The notes under the pieces were generated by a model. It was given only the letters and a program-made list of their open reading frames with translations. It searched no databases and was not told the DNA's origin. Source: Dyella jiangningensis (lineage in GTDB: Bacteria > Pseudomonadota > Gammaproteobacteria > Xanthomonadales > Rhodanobacteraceae). Taken from it: 64,000 nt of DNA. The DNA lies in NCBI RefSeq assembly GCF_003264855.1, contig NZ_NFZS01000004.1, forward strand, positions 1,145,451 to 1,209,450, in the 5' to 3' direction. Position numbers and translations under genes: made by a program. The stretch's first letter is position 1; each line of letters starts with the position of its first letter. This document shows positions 36,557 through 45,816 of this stretch, in pieces.

Positions 36557-36739
36557 AGCGGCATGCGCACCAGGCGAATCGCCGTGAGCCCAAGTTCTCC
36601 TGGGCCAGCCCGTGCCTGATGGCCGTCCCTACGGCCGGCGGCAGCCATGTCGGGCACGTGGCCGCGCGCGCCAAAGCGTCGAACCGAGAAGCCCGGCGTC
36701 GAAGCCCGATCAGACCACCCAACCTGCAAGGAGAGGCAT

Positions 36740-37714
36740 ATGAAACTGCAATCCGCAACCTGCGGTATCTCGGCCGTCGTCGGGCTGCTGCTGGCCGGTA
36801 CCGTCAGCGCCCAGCACTTCGGCCCGTGGAGCGATCCGCAGCCGGTCTCGGCGATCAACACGCCCGCCGCCGAAGGCTGCCCGATCGAATCCCCGAGCGG
36901 TCTGGACTTGTACATTGCCTCCAGCCGCAACGTGCCCGGGGCGCAGGGCAAGCTCGACCTCTACCGCGCGCATCGCGACACGCTGCAATCGGACTGGGGC
37001 GCGGCGGAGAACCTCGGGCCATTGGTGAACTCGTCCGAATTCGATTACTGCCCGACGCCGCTGCCCGGCAAGTGGTTGCTGTTCGTCAGCTCGCGACAGA
37101 ACGCCGACGACTGCTATCCCGGCAACACGCCGCCACCTCCGCCCGTGGGTGGCCCGTCCGCTGGCGACATGTACATCACGCGGGAGAATCCGGCCCACGG
37201 CTGGGAGGAACCGGTGAACCTGGGCTGCTTCCCGAGCGGCCCGAACACCGTGGGCGCGGAGTTCAGCCCGTCGCTGGTGGAGACCCCCGAGGGCACGCGC
37301 CTGTTCTTCTCCAGCAACGGCTATCCCGACAGCCAGGGCCAGGACATCTACATGAGCCGGGTACTGCCCGATGGCAGGATACTGCCCGGCGAGCGCATAG
37401 CCGAATTGAGCACAGCCGCCGACGACCGCATGCCCAACGTGAGCAAGGACGGCCTCGAGATCGTGTTCAGTTCCAACCGTGCCGGCACCAGCGCGTTCGA
37501 CCAGGACATCTACGTATCCACGCGCACTGACACCGCATCGCCATGGTCGCCGCCGAAGCGCATCGACAATCCAGCCATCAACACGCCGGCCTCTGAAACC
37601 CGCGCCTCATTGTCGGCGGATGACACGCGCTTGTACTTCGGTCGCAAGCTCAACGTCGACGATCCGGGCGATGTGTATGTGAGCACGCGAACGAAGATTA
37701 CGGGCGGCCGCTGA
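36740..37714 (+). CDS. Secreted PD40/WD40-like beta-propeller protein
   Basis: ATG at 36740 follows AAGGAGAGG. A signal peptide (MKLQSATCGISAVVGLLLAG, cleavage near VSA) gives an exported protein. Repeats of the TolB/PD40 type recur: IASSRNVPGAQGKLDLYRAH, LFFSSNGYPDSQGQDIYMSR, IVFSSNRAGTSAFDQDIYVS, LYFGRKLNVDDPGDVYVSTR. These form a beta-propeller, likely binding a ligand or protein. A Pro-rich loop (PPPPPVGGPSAGDMY) interrupts it. Part of its 3' end is copied at 52260. Confidence 0.83.
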   Translation: MKLQSATCGISAVVGLLLAGTVSAQHFGPWSDPQPVSAINTPAAEGCPIESPSGLDLYIASSRNVPGAQGKLDLYRAHRDTLQSDWGAAENLGPLVNSSEFDYCPTPLPGKWLLFVSSRQNADDCYPGNTPPPPPVGGPSAGDMYITRENPAHGWEEPVNLGCFPSGPNTVGAEFSPSLVETPEGTRLFFSSNGYPDSQGQDIYMSRVLPDGRILPGERIAELSTAADDRMPNVSKDGLEIVFSSNRAGTSAFDQDIYVSTRTDTASPWSPPKRIDNPAINTPASETRASLSADDTRLYFGRKLNVDDPGDVYVSTRTKITGGR

Positions 37715-38067
37715 GCTGGCGGAAGGACCATCACATGGCCGCGGTGCAAATCGTGATCGTCGTGGTGAGTTCATCGTGGTGGTCGCGCACCAGTTTCCCG
37801 ACGGTGGTTGGCCGTGGCATGCGTGTTGGCATCAGCCTGGGGCGTGCGCGCCGTGCCCGAACACGTCGCCATGTGCTTTGCGGCTCTCGCAGGACAGCGA
37901 AGGAAATGGGGCCAGATTCACTTGTTAACTCGAGAGAAGTGAACCTGACCCCGCTTTCAAATACCTTGGTCGCCCCCCTTTGCTGGCGGCCTGGGAAGCC
38001 CGGACTGGCCGTACTGGCCCCCTGACAATTCTTGCGGCAAGATGCTGCGACCACAGGGGGGAAAAAC
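37715..38067. other. Intergenic region before the autotransporter
   Basis: No gene is supported. It contains palindrome copy 2 (37907-37953). Bases 37715-37905 are partly paralogous to 52300-52420, as part of the duplicated block described there. Confidence 0.5.
37907..37953. repeat. Large palindrome family, copy 2
   Basis: Arms TGGGGCCAGATTCACTT and GAAGTGAACCTGACCCCG; the loop has TAACTCGAGA. It lies between the PD40 and autotransporter genes. Confidence 0.75.
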
Positions 38068-41000
38068 ATGGAAGCATGGCGCGGTGCGGATGCACCCGGT
38101 CGTACGATCGTGCGTGTGTTAGTCAGGCCATGCGCAATGGCTGTGGCCGTGGCAATGGCACTTGGGTTGTCAGGTTGTGGCGGTGGCGGTGGCGGCGGCA
38201 ACGTCAAACCCACGCAGCCGACGTCTCCCCCCGTAGGTCCAACCGGCTTCACCGGCGGCAACATCGACGTGGGCGCCAACACCGTCACCGTATGGCCGGA
38301 CAACCTGAGCGGCTCGATCAATCTGATCAAAGGCGGCGCAGGTACTCTGACGCTGACCGGCACCAATACTTATAGCGGCGGCACCACGATCAACCAGGGC
38401 GTCCTGCAGATCGGCAATGGCAGCTGGGCCGGCTCGATCACCGGCGATGTGGTGGACAACGCGCTGCTGGTGTTCAATCGCAGCGACGACATCACCTTCA
38501 ATGGCATCGTCAGCGGCAGCGGTGCACTGGTGCAGGCCGGCAACGGCGCACTTATCCTCACCGGCGCCAACACCTATGCCGGCGGCACCACGATCAGCGG
38601 CGGCCTCCTGCGGATCGGCGGTGGCGGCACGACCGGATCGATCATCGGCGACGTCCTCAACAACGGAACGCTGTCCTTCGACCGCGCTGACGACGTGAGC
38701 TTCGCCCATGTGATCACGGGCACCGGTGGGTTCATCCAGGCCGGCACCGGCACTCTCTTTCTCACCGGCACCAATAGCTACACCGGCACCACGCAGATCG
38801 ATGCCGGCGCACTCTACGTGAACGGCAACCAGTCCGCCGCAACGGGTGCGACCACCGTTGCCAACGGTGCCACGCTCGGCGGCTATGGCACGCTGGGCGG
38901 CGATGTCTTCGTGGCCGATGGTGCGGCGCTGGCGCCAGGTGACAAGGGGGCCACCGGCACGCTCACCATCAACGGCAATCTCACCCTGTCTTCCGGCTCG
39001 TTGCTCAATTTCGGCTTTGGACAAGCCACGGGCGGCACCCAGGCCGGCGACCTGGTCAACGTCAAAGGCAACCTGACTCTGGATGGCGTGCTCAATATCG
39101 ACGTCGCGTCGGGCGGCGACCTGGGCCCCGGCGTGCACCGCCTGTTCAACTACGACGGGTCCCTGGTCGACAACGGCCTGACGCTCGGCATCATGCCATC
39201 CACGGGCTGGGCGGTGCAGACCGGCGTTGCCCATGAGGTCAATCTGGTCGACACCAAGGGCATGGTCTTCAGTTTCTGGGACGGCGATGCCGGTCCCAAG
39301 GGAAACAATGTCATCAACGGTGGCAATGGCACCTGGGCAACAGGCGGCACGAACAACAACTGGACCGGCGCCGATGGTGCCATCAACGCGCCTTTCAGCG
39401 ACAGCTCTTTTGCCGTGTTCCAGGGTGCACCGGGCACGGTGACCGTGAACGATGGCAACGGCATTGTCCATGCGCAAGGCATGCAGTTCGCCAGCGACGG
39501 TTACGTAATCCAGGGTGATGCGATAAACCTCGTCGGCAGCGTTGACGATACGACGCAGTCCATTCTCCGGGTCGGTGACGGAACCTCGGCCGGCGCAGGC
39601 TTCAAGGCCACCATCAACAGCGCGCTCGACGGCGGCACCGCGCTGGTCAAGACCGACGCCGGCACGCTGGTGCTGGGCGGCAACAACACCTATACCGGCG
39701 GAACCATCATCAGCGGCGGCGTTTTGCAGATCGGCAACGGCGGCGCCACCGGTTCGATCCTTGGCAACGTGACGGACAATGCGTCGCTGGCGTTCAACCG
39801 CAGTGACAACCTGGCGTTCAGCGGCATCGTCAGTGGCAGCGGCGCAATGGCCCAGCTCGGTACGGGGAAGCTGACCCTGACCGGCGCCAATACCTATGCA
39901 GGCGGCACGATGGTGAACGCCGGCACGCTGGAGGTTGCTGCGGGAGCGGCACTGGGGGCCGGTGACATCACCGTTGGCGTCAGCAATGTGTCATATGGTC
40001 CCACGTCCACCTTGCAGGTAGATCAAGGGGCCTCGCTGTCGAACCACATCGCGCTGCAAGGTCGCGGAGGCCTGGACAATGCGGGCGTGCTTGGTGGCAA
40101 CACGAGCGTTGCCGTGGATGCCGGAAGCGCCTATTTCGACACCCCTGCGGTGCAGAACCATGACGGCGGCATCATCCAGGGAAATCATGCTGGCATCGCG
40201 CTTTATGGTTATGTGGCTACCGTCCAAAACAGCAGCGGCGGACTGATAGAAGGCGGGGACATCGGCATCGACTCAGGCTATGGCGGCTCGATCGCCAACG
40301 ATGGTCCCGGCAGCAACATTCGCTCCGTCGGCGGCATCGCGATCCGGGCGCTGCTGGCGGCGGGCACCGTTCAAAATACGGGAGGCGGCGCCATTGCAGG
40401 TGGCGCGGGCGCGATCGACCTGCAATACGGCGGCAGCATCACCAATGACGGCGTCGGCAGCTCGATCCGTTCCGCCAACGGTTTTGCCATCCGCGTGAGC
40501 GGCGACAGCGCGGTGGTAAAAAATACCGGGGGCGCAACCATTTCGGGAGCGACGACAGCTCTCTACCTGCAGCAGGGAGGCAGCGTGACAAACGCTGCCG
40601 GTTCCACCATCGAAACCACCGGGACAATGGCAGGGGACTGCGCGGGTGCCGGCGATTGCGCCATTTTTGTGGCCCCGGACAGCCAGACTGCCGGGGGCAT
40701 GGGTAGAGCGCTGACGCTGACAAATGCGGGCACCATCGTCGGCAATGTGCAGATGAATCCCACCGCAGTCAACTTCGTGACGCTCTCGCCCGGTGGCTCC
40801 ATTCATGGCGACCTCGACATCGGCTCGAACAACACGTCTCTCCTGACGTTGAACGGCAGCCCAGGCACCGTGCAGTTGTATTCGCAGGCAGTCACCGGCA
40901 AAACCACGTTCGCCGGCTTCATGTCGGGACCCACCAGCGGCACCTGGATCATCGACAACGACGATCTCAATCCGCGCAGCATCACCATCAGCGGCGGCAC

Positions 41001-43035
41001 CCTGCAGATTGGCAACGGAGGCACGACGGGCTCCATCGGACAGGGCACTCTTATCAGCCTCTACCACGGCAGCCTGGTATTTGACCGCAGCGACGACGTG
41101 ACGTTCAGCGGCACGATTACGAGCTACAACTCGCAAGCGTACGACGGCACGCTGGTGCAAGCCGGCGCGGGCACCCTCACCTTACCGCTGTCGGGGGCCA
41201 ACATCAGTCCCTCGCACATCGTGATCCAGAGCGGTACGTTGCAGATCGACAACACGGGCAACGTGCCCGGTAGTCCGGTCGGCAGTACGTTTTTTGGGTC
41301 AGATATCCTGAACAACGGCTCCCTCGTATTCGATAGCTCGCTGGCCATTTTCGGCGGGACCATTACGGGAACAGGATCCGTCACGCAGAATGGCTCGTCC
41401 GCACTGATCCTTGCGGGGCTCAACACTTACACGGGCGGCATGACGATCAATACCGGTTCGGTCATGTCCATGAATGCCTTGCCTGGCGACGTAACCATAA
41501 ACCCGGCGGGCACCCTCGACGGTTACTCGGGCGCATCGGTGCATCCTGGCGTGCCCGGCATTGGCGGCAATCTCACCAACGCCGGCAAGATCGCGGTCCA
41601 TGGCGGCGATACGAACGTGGTCGGCAATTACAGCCAGCCATCCACTGGCACCCTGTCAGTCAGCCTCGGCAGCAAGCTTGCAGTCGGCGGAACAGCTGCG
41701 CTCAACGGAGGCACGCTCGAAATCACCGGCGCCGACGGCGGCTACGTCGGCAACGCGCACACGAATGTCCTTACCGCAACCGGTGGCCTGACCGGCACCT
41801 TCGGCCAGCTGGTCAAGGACACCGGCGTGGTGTTCACGGCAACCACCATCAACTACGACGCCAATAGCGCGTGGCTGGATACCACCGGCCTCAACGTGAC
41901 GACCGCCGCTGCGGGCAATGGCGTGTCCTACACGCCGTCTTCGTTCGTCAGCGCGCAACGCGTGCAGGGCGCGTTCACCCAGCTGGACAGCAAAATCGCC
42001 GCGGGCAATCTCTCGAGCGTGTCGAGTGGCTTCGTGCAAGCCGCCGGCCAGTTCCAGCAGGCGCCGACCTTGCAGGCGGCACAGGCCTCGTTGCAAAGCC
42101 TCTCCGGCCAGTTGCACGCCGCGAGCGCGGCGATGACCTTCGAGGCCATCGATGCATCCAGCCGTGCGCTGGCGGATCGCTTCGACGATCTGCTGGGCAA
42201 GAACTCCGGTTTCGGCATGTGGACGCACGATGTCAACGTGGGTGGCGATATGGCCCGCGCCGGCTATGACGGTGTCGGCTTCCAGTTGAACGGATGGCTG
42301 GTTGGCAACGATCGGCGGATCGGCAGTTCCGGCGTGGCGGGTTTCGCTTTCGGCCAGAGCCAGGGTCGACAGCAGCTCGATCAGAGTTATGACCGCAACC
42401 ACAGCCGCAGTACGGAAGGCATGGTGTATGCCGGCTGGCGCAATGGCGACTGGTACACGCAGGGGCGCGTCGGCTTTGGCCACTTCCAGCAGGACGTCAG
42501 CCGCCAGCTGCTGCTGGGCACGGGCACGCAGGGCGTATCCACCGACTACAGTGGCAACTACAACGTAGCCTATGGCGAGAGCGGCCTGCGTTTGAACTGG
42601 GCCGGCACCCGCGTCACGCCCTTCGCCAATCTGGAATACGCAAGCATCGAGCGCGGCGGTTTTGCCGAGCAGGGCGCCGGCGGTTTCGGCTTGCGCGCCA
42701 ACGCCCAGACGCTGGATCGCTGGCAGGCCGGCCTCGGCCTGCGTGCGGCCCGTCACTGGGACCTGGACGAAGGCCGCACCATTGATTTCAATGCCAGCGC
42801 GCAGTTCCGTCGCACGCTCGCTTCGCAGGGCGATGCGTTCAATGCCAGTTTCGTCGGCCTGCAGCAATGGCAGCCACTGGTTGGCATCGGCCTGTCGCGA
42901 TACAGCGGCGTGTTGAGTGTCGGCCTCAATGCAACGCTTTCGGCGCGTACGTCGTTGAAATTCGGCTACGACTACGAAAAGGGGCAGCGTGACCAGGCGC
43001 AGATGCTCTCGACGCAGGTGGTCGTGGCGCTCTAG
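38068..43035 (+). CDS. Autotransporter adhesin with a lipobox signal and PATR repeats
   Basis: ATG 38068 (MEAWRGADAP) follows GGGGGGAAAA. The signal ends in LGLSGC (Cys37) and a poly-Gly run, so lipidation is likely. The ~1340-residue passenger has autotransporter-associated (PATR) repeats with the motif LTGANTYAGGTTISGG-L-RIG recurring at least five times, e.g. near 38340, 38560, 38760, 39670 and 39880, and a beta-helix composition. About residue 1380 the outer-membrane barrel begins (NSGFGMWTHDVNVGG) and it ends MLSTQVVVAL; most autotransporters end in Phe or Trp, so the Leu end is unusual. It is probably surface-displayed and adhesive or wall-interacting. Confidence 0.92.
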   Translation: MEAWRGADAPGRTIVRVLVRPCAMAVAVAMALGLSGCGGGGGGGNVKPTQPTSPPVGPTGFTGGNIDVGANTVTVWPDNLSGSINLIKGGAGTLTLTGTNTYSGGTTINQGVLQIGNGSWAGSITGDVVDNALLVFNRSDDITFNGIVSGSGALVQAGNGALILTGANTYAGGTTISGGLLRIGGGGTTGSIIGDVLNNGTLSFDRADDVSFAHVITGTGGFIQAGTGTLFLTGTNSYTGTTQIDAGALYVNGNQSAATGATTVANGATLGGYGTLGGDVFVADGAALAPGDKGATGTLTINGNLTLSSGSLLNFGFGQATGGTQAGDLVNVKGNLTLDGVLNIDVASGGDLGPGVHRLFNYDGSLVDNGLTLGIMPSTGWAVQTGVAHEVNLVDTKGMVFSFWDGDAGPKGNNVINGGNGTWATGGTNNNWTGADGAINAPFSDSSFAVFQGAPGTVTVNDGNGIVHAQGMQFASDGYVIQGDAINLVGSVDDTTQSILRVGDGTSAGAGFKATINSALDGGTALVKTDAGTLVLGGNNTYTGGTIISGGVLQIGNGGATGSILGNVTDNASLAFNRSDNLAFSGIVSGSGAMAQLGTGKLTLTGANTYAGGTMVNAGTLEVAAGAALGAGDITVGVSNVSYGPTSTLQVDQGASLSNHIALQGRGGLDNAGVLGGNTSVAVDAGSAYFDTPAVQNHDGGIIQGNHAGIALYGYVATVQNSSGGLIEGGDIGIDSGYGGSIANDGPGSNIRSVGGIAIRALLAAGTVQNTGGGAIAGGAGAIDLQYGGSITNDGVGSSIRSANGFAIRVSGDSAVVKNTGGATISGATTALYLQQGGSVTNAAGSTIETTGTMAGDCAGAGDCAIFVAPDSQTAGGMGRALTLTNAGTIVGNVQMNPTAVNFVTLSPGGSIHGDLDIGSNNTSLLTLNGSPGTVQLYSQAVTGKTTFAGFMSGPTSGTWIIDNDDLNPRSITISGGTLQIGNGGTTGSIGQGTLISLYHGSLVFDRSDDVTFSGTITSYNSQAYDGTLVQAGAGTLTLPLSGANISPSHIVIQSGTLQIDNTGNVPGSPVGSTFFGSDILNNGSLVFDSSLAIFGGTITGTGSVTQNGSSALILAGLNTYTGGMTINTGSVMSMNALPGDVTINPAGTLDGYSGASVHPGVPGIGGNLTNAGKIAVHGGDTNVVGNYSQPSTGTLSVSLGSKLAVGGTAALNGGTLEITGADGGYVGNAHTNVLTATGGLTGTFGQLVKDTGVVFTATTINYDANSAWLDTTGLNVTTAAAGNGVSYTPSSFVSAQRVQGAFTQLDSKIAAGNLSSVSSGFVQAAGQFQQAPTLQAAQASLQSLSGQLHAASAAMTFEAIDASSRALADRFDDLLGKNSGFGMWTHDVNVGGDMARAGYDGVGFQLNGWLVGNDRRIGSSGVAGFAFGQSQGRQQLDQSYDRNHSRSTEGMVYAGWRNGDWYTQGRVGFGHFQQDVSRQLLLGTGTQGVSTDYSGNYNVAYGESGLRLNWAGTRVTPFANLEYASIERGGFAEQGAGGFGLRANAQTLDRWQAGLGLRAARHWDLDEGRTIDFNASAQFRRTLASQGDAFNASFVGLQQWQPLVGIGLSRYSGVLSVGLNATLSARTSLKFGYDYEKGQRDQAQMLSTQVVVAL

Positions 43036-43058
43036 GGGCGCGCGGTTTCTGAACCCGC

Positions 43059-43301
43059 TCAATCAACAAGAGGACGATAGGCGCGGACCACGGGCTTTCC
43101 CTTTTCCAGGTCGTACCGCGCCTGCAGCGCCAGCCGGTAGAAGGCGGTGGTGTCGAGGGCGAGGGAAAGGCGGATGGCGATGTTGGGGGTGCTGGGGTGG
43201 GTGCCGTCGATGAAGGCTTTGATGTGGCGCGCGGATATGCGGGTGCGACGTGCGAGTCGGGCGGGGTTGAGTGCGTTGGGGATCAGGTAGGCGTGCAGCA
43301 A
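43059..43301 (-). pseudogene. HigA-like antitoxin gene, 5'-truncated copy
   Basis: From TTG at 43301 the frame gives 80 residues (LHAYLIPNALNPARLARRTR...KPVVRAYRPLVD), aligning to residues 25-104 of the intact gene at 59312. The first 24 codons, with their ribosome site, are missing. The break falls at palindrome copy 3 (43310). It could still make a short HTH protein, but a start signal is not seen. Confidence 0.75.
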
Positions 43302-43309
43302 GAAACGAC

Positions 43310-43360
43310 AACGGGGTCAGGCTCACTTCTGGACTCCGGAGGAGTGAACTCGACCCCGTT
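43310..43360. repeat. Large palindrome family, copy 3
   Basis: AACGGGGTCAGGCTCACTTC and GGAGTGAACTCGACCCCGTT flank a short loop. It replaces the 5' end of the neighbouring HigA-like copy. Confidence 0.8.
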
Positions 43361-43483
43361 ATTGTTGGAATGGCGAACCCGCCATCTGAACCGCCAACTG
43401 GCGATCGTTCTTAGTGGACGCTCGCTTGAACAGCCCCCAAGCAACTTCAAACCCGCCGCGCAACGACAACGAGTTCAGAAGAC

Positions 43484-43858
43484 TCAAGGCGCATCGGCAA
43501 GCGGCAGCGACTTGCCGTCGACAATCGTGATGTCGAGCGCCAGCGCGTCGAGGCCCTCCACGCAACCGAGGTTGACTCGATAACGGTCCTTGCCGTCTTC
43601 GCCAGCGACGGCACTGTAGATAGAGATGCCACAGGTCTTGCAGAAATAGTGGCGCAAGACCTTGTCGTTCTAGACGTATACGGTCAGGTCGCTCTCATCG
43701 GCGTGCGGCGTGAAGTCGGCGGCTGGAATGTAGTCTGGCGACAGCACCGCCCCCCTGCGGACACACAGCGAGCAATTGCAGCGTTTGCCGGACGTGATCT
43801 CGGGGCTGCGAAACGAAAAGCGCACGCGCTTGCAATGGCAGCGAGCGTGGTACTCCAT
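43484..43858 (-). pseudogene. GFA-family gene with an internal amber codon
   Basis: In one minus frame, from ATG 43858 to TGA 43484, the sequence gives MEYHARCHCKRVRFSFRSPE, the Cys pairs CNCSLC, and after codon 63 (TAG) the rest: NDKVLRHYFCKTCGISIYS, ...GKSLPLADAP. Position 63 is aligned by eye to a Trp in GFA proteins (TVYxW), so a TGG to TAG change is likely. Everything else is intact, including the metal Cys. It is a recent pseudogene or a read error. The intact relative is at 4398. Confidence 0.8.
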
Positions 43859-43990
43859 GGGCTGATCTCCTAATGACAATAGCCGCTGCTTGAGCGCCAG
43901 CGTGACGGAAAGCTCATGTGGCGCGGGCAAGCGACGATCCAAATCCTGTCAATCGCTAGGACCATCGCGCTAAAGCCTGGGTTCTAAACC

Positions 43991-44257
43991 GTCCGCTTCG
44001 GGTTGCGACTTCAGTCGGTCAACGCAACACCTGGGCGAGATCATGTTCTGCATGCGTTTCAACGTTTTACGACTATTCGGCAGCTTTCCTAACGTCTTCC
44101 ACAGCCCCTGAATCCATTCGACCCTGGAATTGAGGCACTTCCTGACTACCGGCCTTGAAGCAATGAACCTGAGTCCGGATACCGTCGCAACTCGCCTTCT
44201 GCTGACCAAGCATCTGGGTGTTGCGTTGACCCATTGAGCCCGCAGTCGTTAGCGGAC
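43991..44257. mobile_element. MITE-like element with long imperfect terminal inverted repeats
   Basis: The left end GTCCGCTTCGGGTTGCGACT at 43991 and the right end read on the other strand (GTCCGCTAACGACTGCGGGC at 44257) lead inwards to the same core, GGTCAACGCAACACCYRG (44017-44034 and 44231-44214), giving terminal inverted repeats of about 44 bases. The ~180-base middle has no gene I would call. A partial relative of the left end is at 45993-46045. Confidence 0.5.
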
Positions 44258-44259
44258 CT

Positions 44260-44553
44260 CTACACCAACAACGAATGCACGCCAAAAGCTACGGCGATGC
44301 AAACCAATTCGACTCCGATCACGCCGGCGTAAAAGCGAATCCTACGCTGAGGTTGCTCCGCTATTTCCAGCGCCCTGAAAATCATCCCGTAGAAGAATGT
44401 ATAGATCAGGATGACGACGACCAAAAGCGGAAGGTAGACCACGGCGCTATGCCCGAGGGCTGCAACCCAGGTGGCGGCCAGAATGGGCACCCCGGCAAGC
44501 ATCATCCGCCGCCTTTCGGCTTGGCTCATCTCGCGAACCCTGAACGCGATCAT
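44260..44553 (-). CDS. Small membrane protein, unknown
   Basis: A 97-residue frame starting at 44553, with an alternative ATG at 44529 (MSQAERRRM). Three hydrophobic stretches (LAGVPILAATWVAALG, VYLPLLVVVILIYTFFYGM, FYAGVIGVELVCIAVAFGV). No family is recognised. It stands in the minus-strand run of small genes. Confidence 0.6.
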   Translation of the reverse strand: MIAFRVREMSQAERRRMMLAGVPILAATWVAALGHSAVVYLPLLVVVILIYTFFYGMIFRALEIAEQPQRRIRFYAGVIGVELVCIAVAFGVHSLLV

Positions 44554-44597
44554 CGGACTAGCTATCTCCTAGTGATCAGTCTCGTCATATCCAACTT

Positions 44598-44621
44598 GTC
44601 CGCGGTGAGTCAGAAGCCGAC
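44598..44621. repeat. Short palindrome family (GTCCGCT core), copy 1
   Basis: GTCCGCGGTGAGTCAGAAGC and flanks; degenerate copy of the motif seen between neighbouring small genes. Confidence 0.5.
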
Positions 44622-44622
44622 T

Positions 44623-44925
44623 CTAACGCTTGACCTTAATCGTAGGTGGTTTGCCGTCGAGCAGAATGTCGGCACCCCGAAAACCCTCTGGCGTTGCGTC
44701 GGCCGACAGGACTTCCTTGGCGCAGTTCAGCCAATCCGGAAATACGGCTCCGTCCATCGGCTCTTTGCCGCCGCTTTCGGTATCCCAAAGCGACAAATCA
44801 CTCAGTAAGGCGCCAATCTCGCCGGGATTGCCCCTCAACTCGAAGTGGAGACTCAAGTAGGCATGCATGATGAGGAACGCCTGCCTCAGCGTTACCTTTG
44901 TTTCCATTGATATCTCAGTCGACAT
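44623..44925 (-). CDS. Small cytoplasmic protein, unknown
   Basis: ATG at 44925 (MSTEISMETKVTLRQ) is 9 bases after GAGGAGG. The 100-residue product has HAYLSLHFELRGNPGEIGAL, then DLSLWDTESGGKEPMDGAVF and PDWLNCAKEVLSA. It looks soluble, with no signal. No family is recognised; its size and position are those of immunity-like or cassette-borne proteins, but that is a guess. Confidence 0.65.
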   Translation of the reverse strand: MSTEISMETKVTLRQAFLIMHAYLSLHFELRGNPGEIGALLSDLSLWDTESGGKEPMDGAVFPDWLNCAKEVLSADATPEGFRGADILLDGKPPTIKVKR

Positions 44926-44959
44926 CCAATCATTCCTCCTCATGCACACCCTTGCGAAA

Positions 44960-44980
44960 GTCCGCTCCGGGTCGGAAGCC
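44960..44980. repeat. Short palindrome family, copy 2
   Basis: GTCCGCTCCGGGTCGGAAGC, in the 58-base gap between two small minus-strand genes. Confidence 0.65.
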
Positions 44981-44983
44981 AAC

Positions 44984-45205
44984 TTACTTTGATTGCGTTC
45001 GAAATGCCTTCCACCAGCCCCATAGGATGAAGCCAATACCGCTAAGTATGCTTGCGCATACGGCAATGACGCCAAGCAGCACCAGCGCCGGGATGTTCAA
45101 TTTCCAGCCAAGAGCGCACAGGCCGGCACCGAACAAAGCAACTAGAACGGCGATTACACCGCAAGTTGCCGGTCTCAGTGCCTCATCCGTCTCATCGAAA
45201 CGCAT
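44984..45205 (-). CDS. Small two-helix membrane protein
   Basis: ATG at 45205 (MRFDETDEALRPATCG) gives 73 residues with two spans (VIAVLVALFGAGLCALGW and LVLLGVIAVCASILSGIGFI). The frame is open to 45295 but without a good site. No family is recognised. Confidence 0.55.
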   Translation of the reverse strand: MRFDETDEALRPATCGVIAVLVALFGAGLCALGWKLNIPALVLLGVIAVCASILSGIGFILWGWWKAFRTQSK

Positions 45206-45249
45206 CGTCAAATCCGAATGAACTCTATTCTGACCCGCTGCTCGGTGAG

Positions 45250-45273
45250 GTCCGCTCCGGGCCGGGAGCAGAC
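45250..45273. repeat. Short palindrome family, copy 3
   Basis: GTCCGCTCCGGGCCGGGAGC then AGAC; upstream of the 44984 gene. Confidence 0.6.
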
Positions 45274-45345
45274 ATTTCTGTGTGCCGACTGACACAGTCG
45301 CCTAGGAACACGTGCTTGGAAAGAGTCGGCAGTCGATGTCTTGGA

Positions 45346-45816
45346 TTAGCGAGCGATTGCAGGAGTTGTGATGTAACCGATGCACTCCACTTCCAGGGCG
45401 GCCCCTAGAGCCAAACCCGTTACGCCAAAGGCGCTCCTCGCAGGGAATTTCCCCGCCTGAAAATAGGCCCGATAGATCTTATTGAAGTCATCCCAGTTCT
45501 TCATGTCGGCTAGCATGACGGTGCACTTGACGATGTTCTCCGGCCCCATCCCCGCGAGCTTAGCCGCAGACATTATATTGTCCATTGCGAGATGCGCCTG
45601 GGTATCGAAGTCTTTGCCAAGGCCCGATGCATCGTTACCGATTTGTCCAGAGAGATAGACAGTGTTGCCGGCACGTACGGCAGGTGAGAAGGGATAGGTG
45701 CTCTCGCCAGTAACATAGTGCGTGATGCTCTCCTGTGCAGATGTGGCATGGACCCCAAACGCACTCGCCAAGGCGACGGTTGCAACGGTTAGCGTTTGAA
45801 TCAAGAGGCGGGTCAT
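45346..45816 (-). CDS. Periplasmic Rid-family (RidA-like) protein
   Basis: The 156-residue protein has a signal peptide (MTRLLIQTLTVATVALASAF, end near HATSA), then a YjgF/RidA fold: PAVRAGNTVYLSGQIGND, the KTVMLADMKNWDDFNKIY-type helix, and the catalytic-site Arg in FPARSAFGVTGLALGA. RidA hydrolyses reactive enamines in the cytosol; an exported copy implies another substrate or role. Arg and the active-site Tyr/Ser positions look present. Confidence 0.85.
   Translation of the reverse strand: MTRLLIQTLTVATVALASAFGVHATSAQESITHYVTGESTYPFSPAVRAGNTVYLSGQIGNDASGLGKDFDTQAHLAMDNIMSAAKLAGMGPENIVKCTVMLADMKNWDDFNKIYRAYFQAGKFPARSAFGVTGLALGAALEVECIGYITTPAIAR

Noticed and set aside
41656..43062. 468-codon frame opposite the autotransporter barrel
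   Set aside because: Composition of a GC-rich shadow; the plus frame has a conserved barrel.
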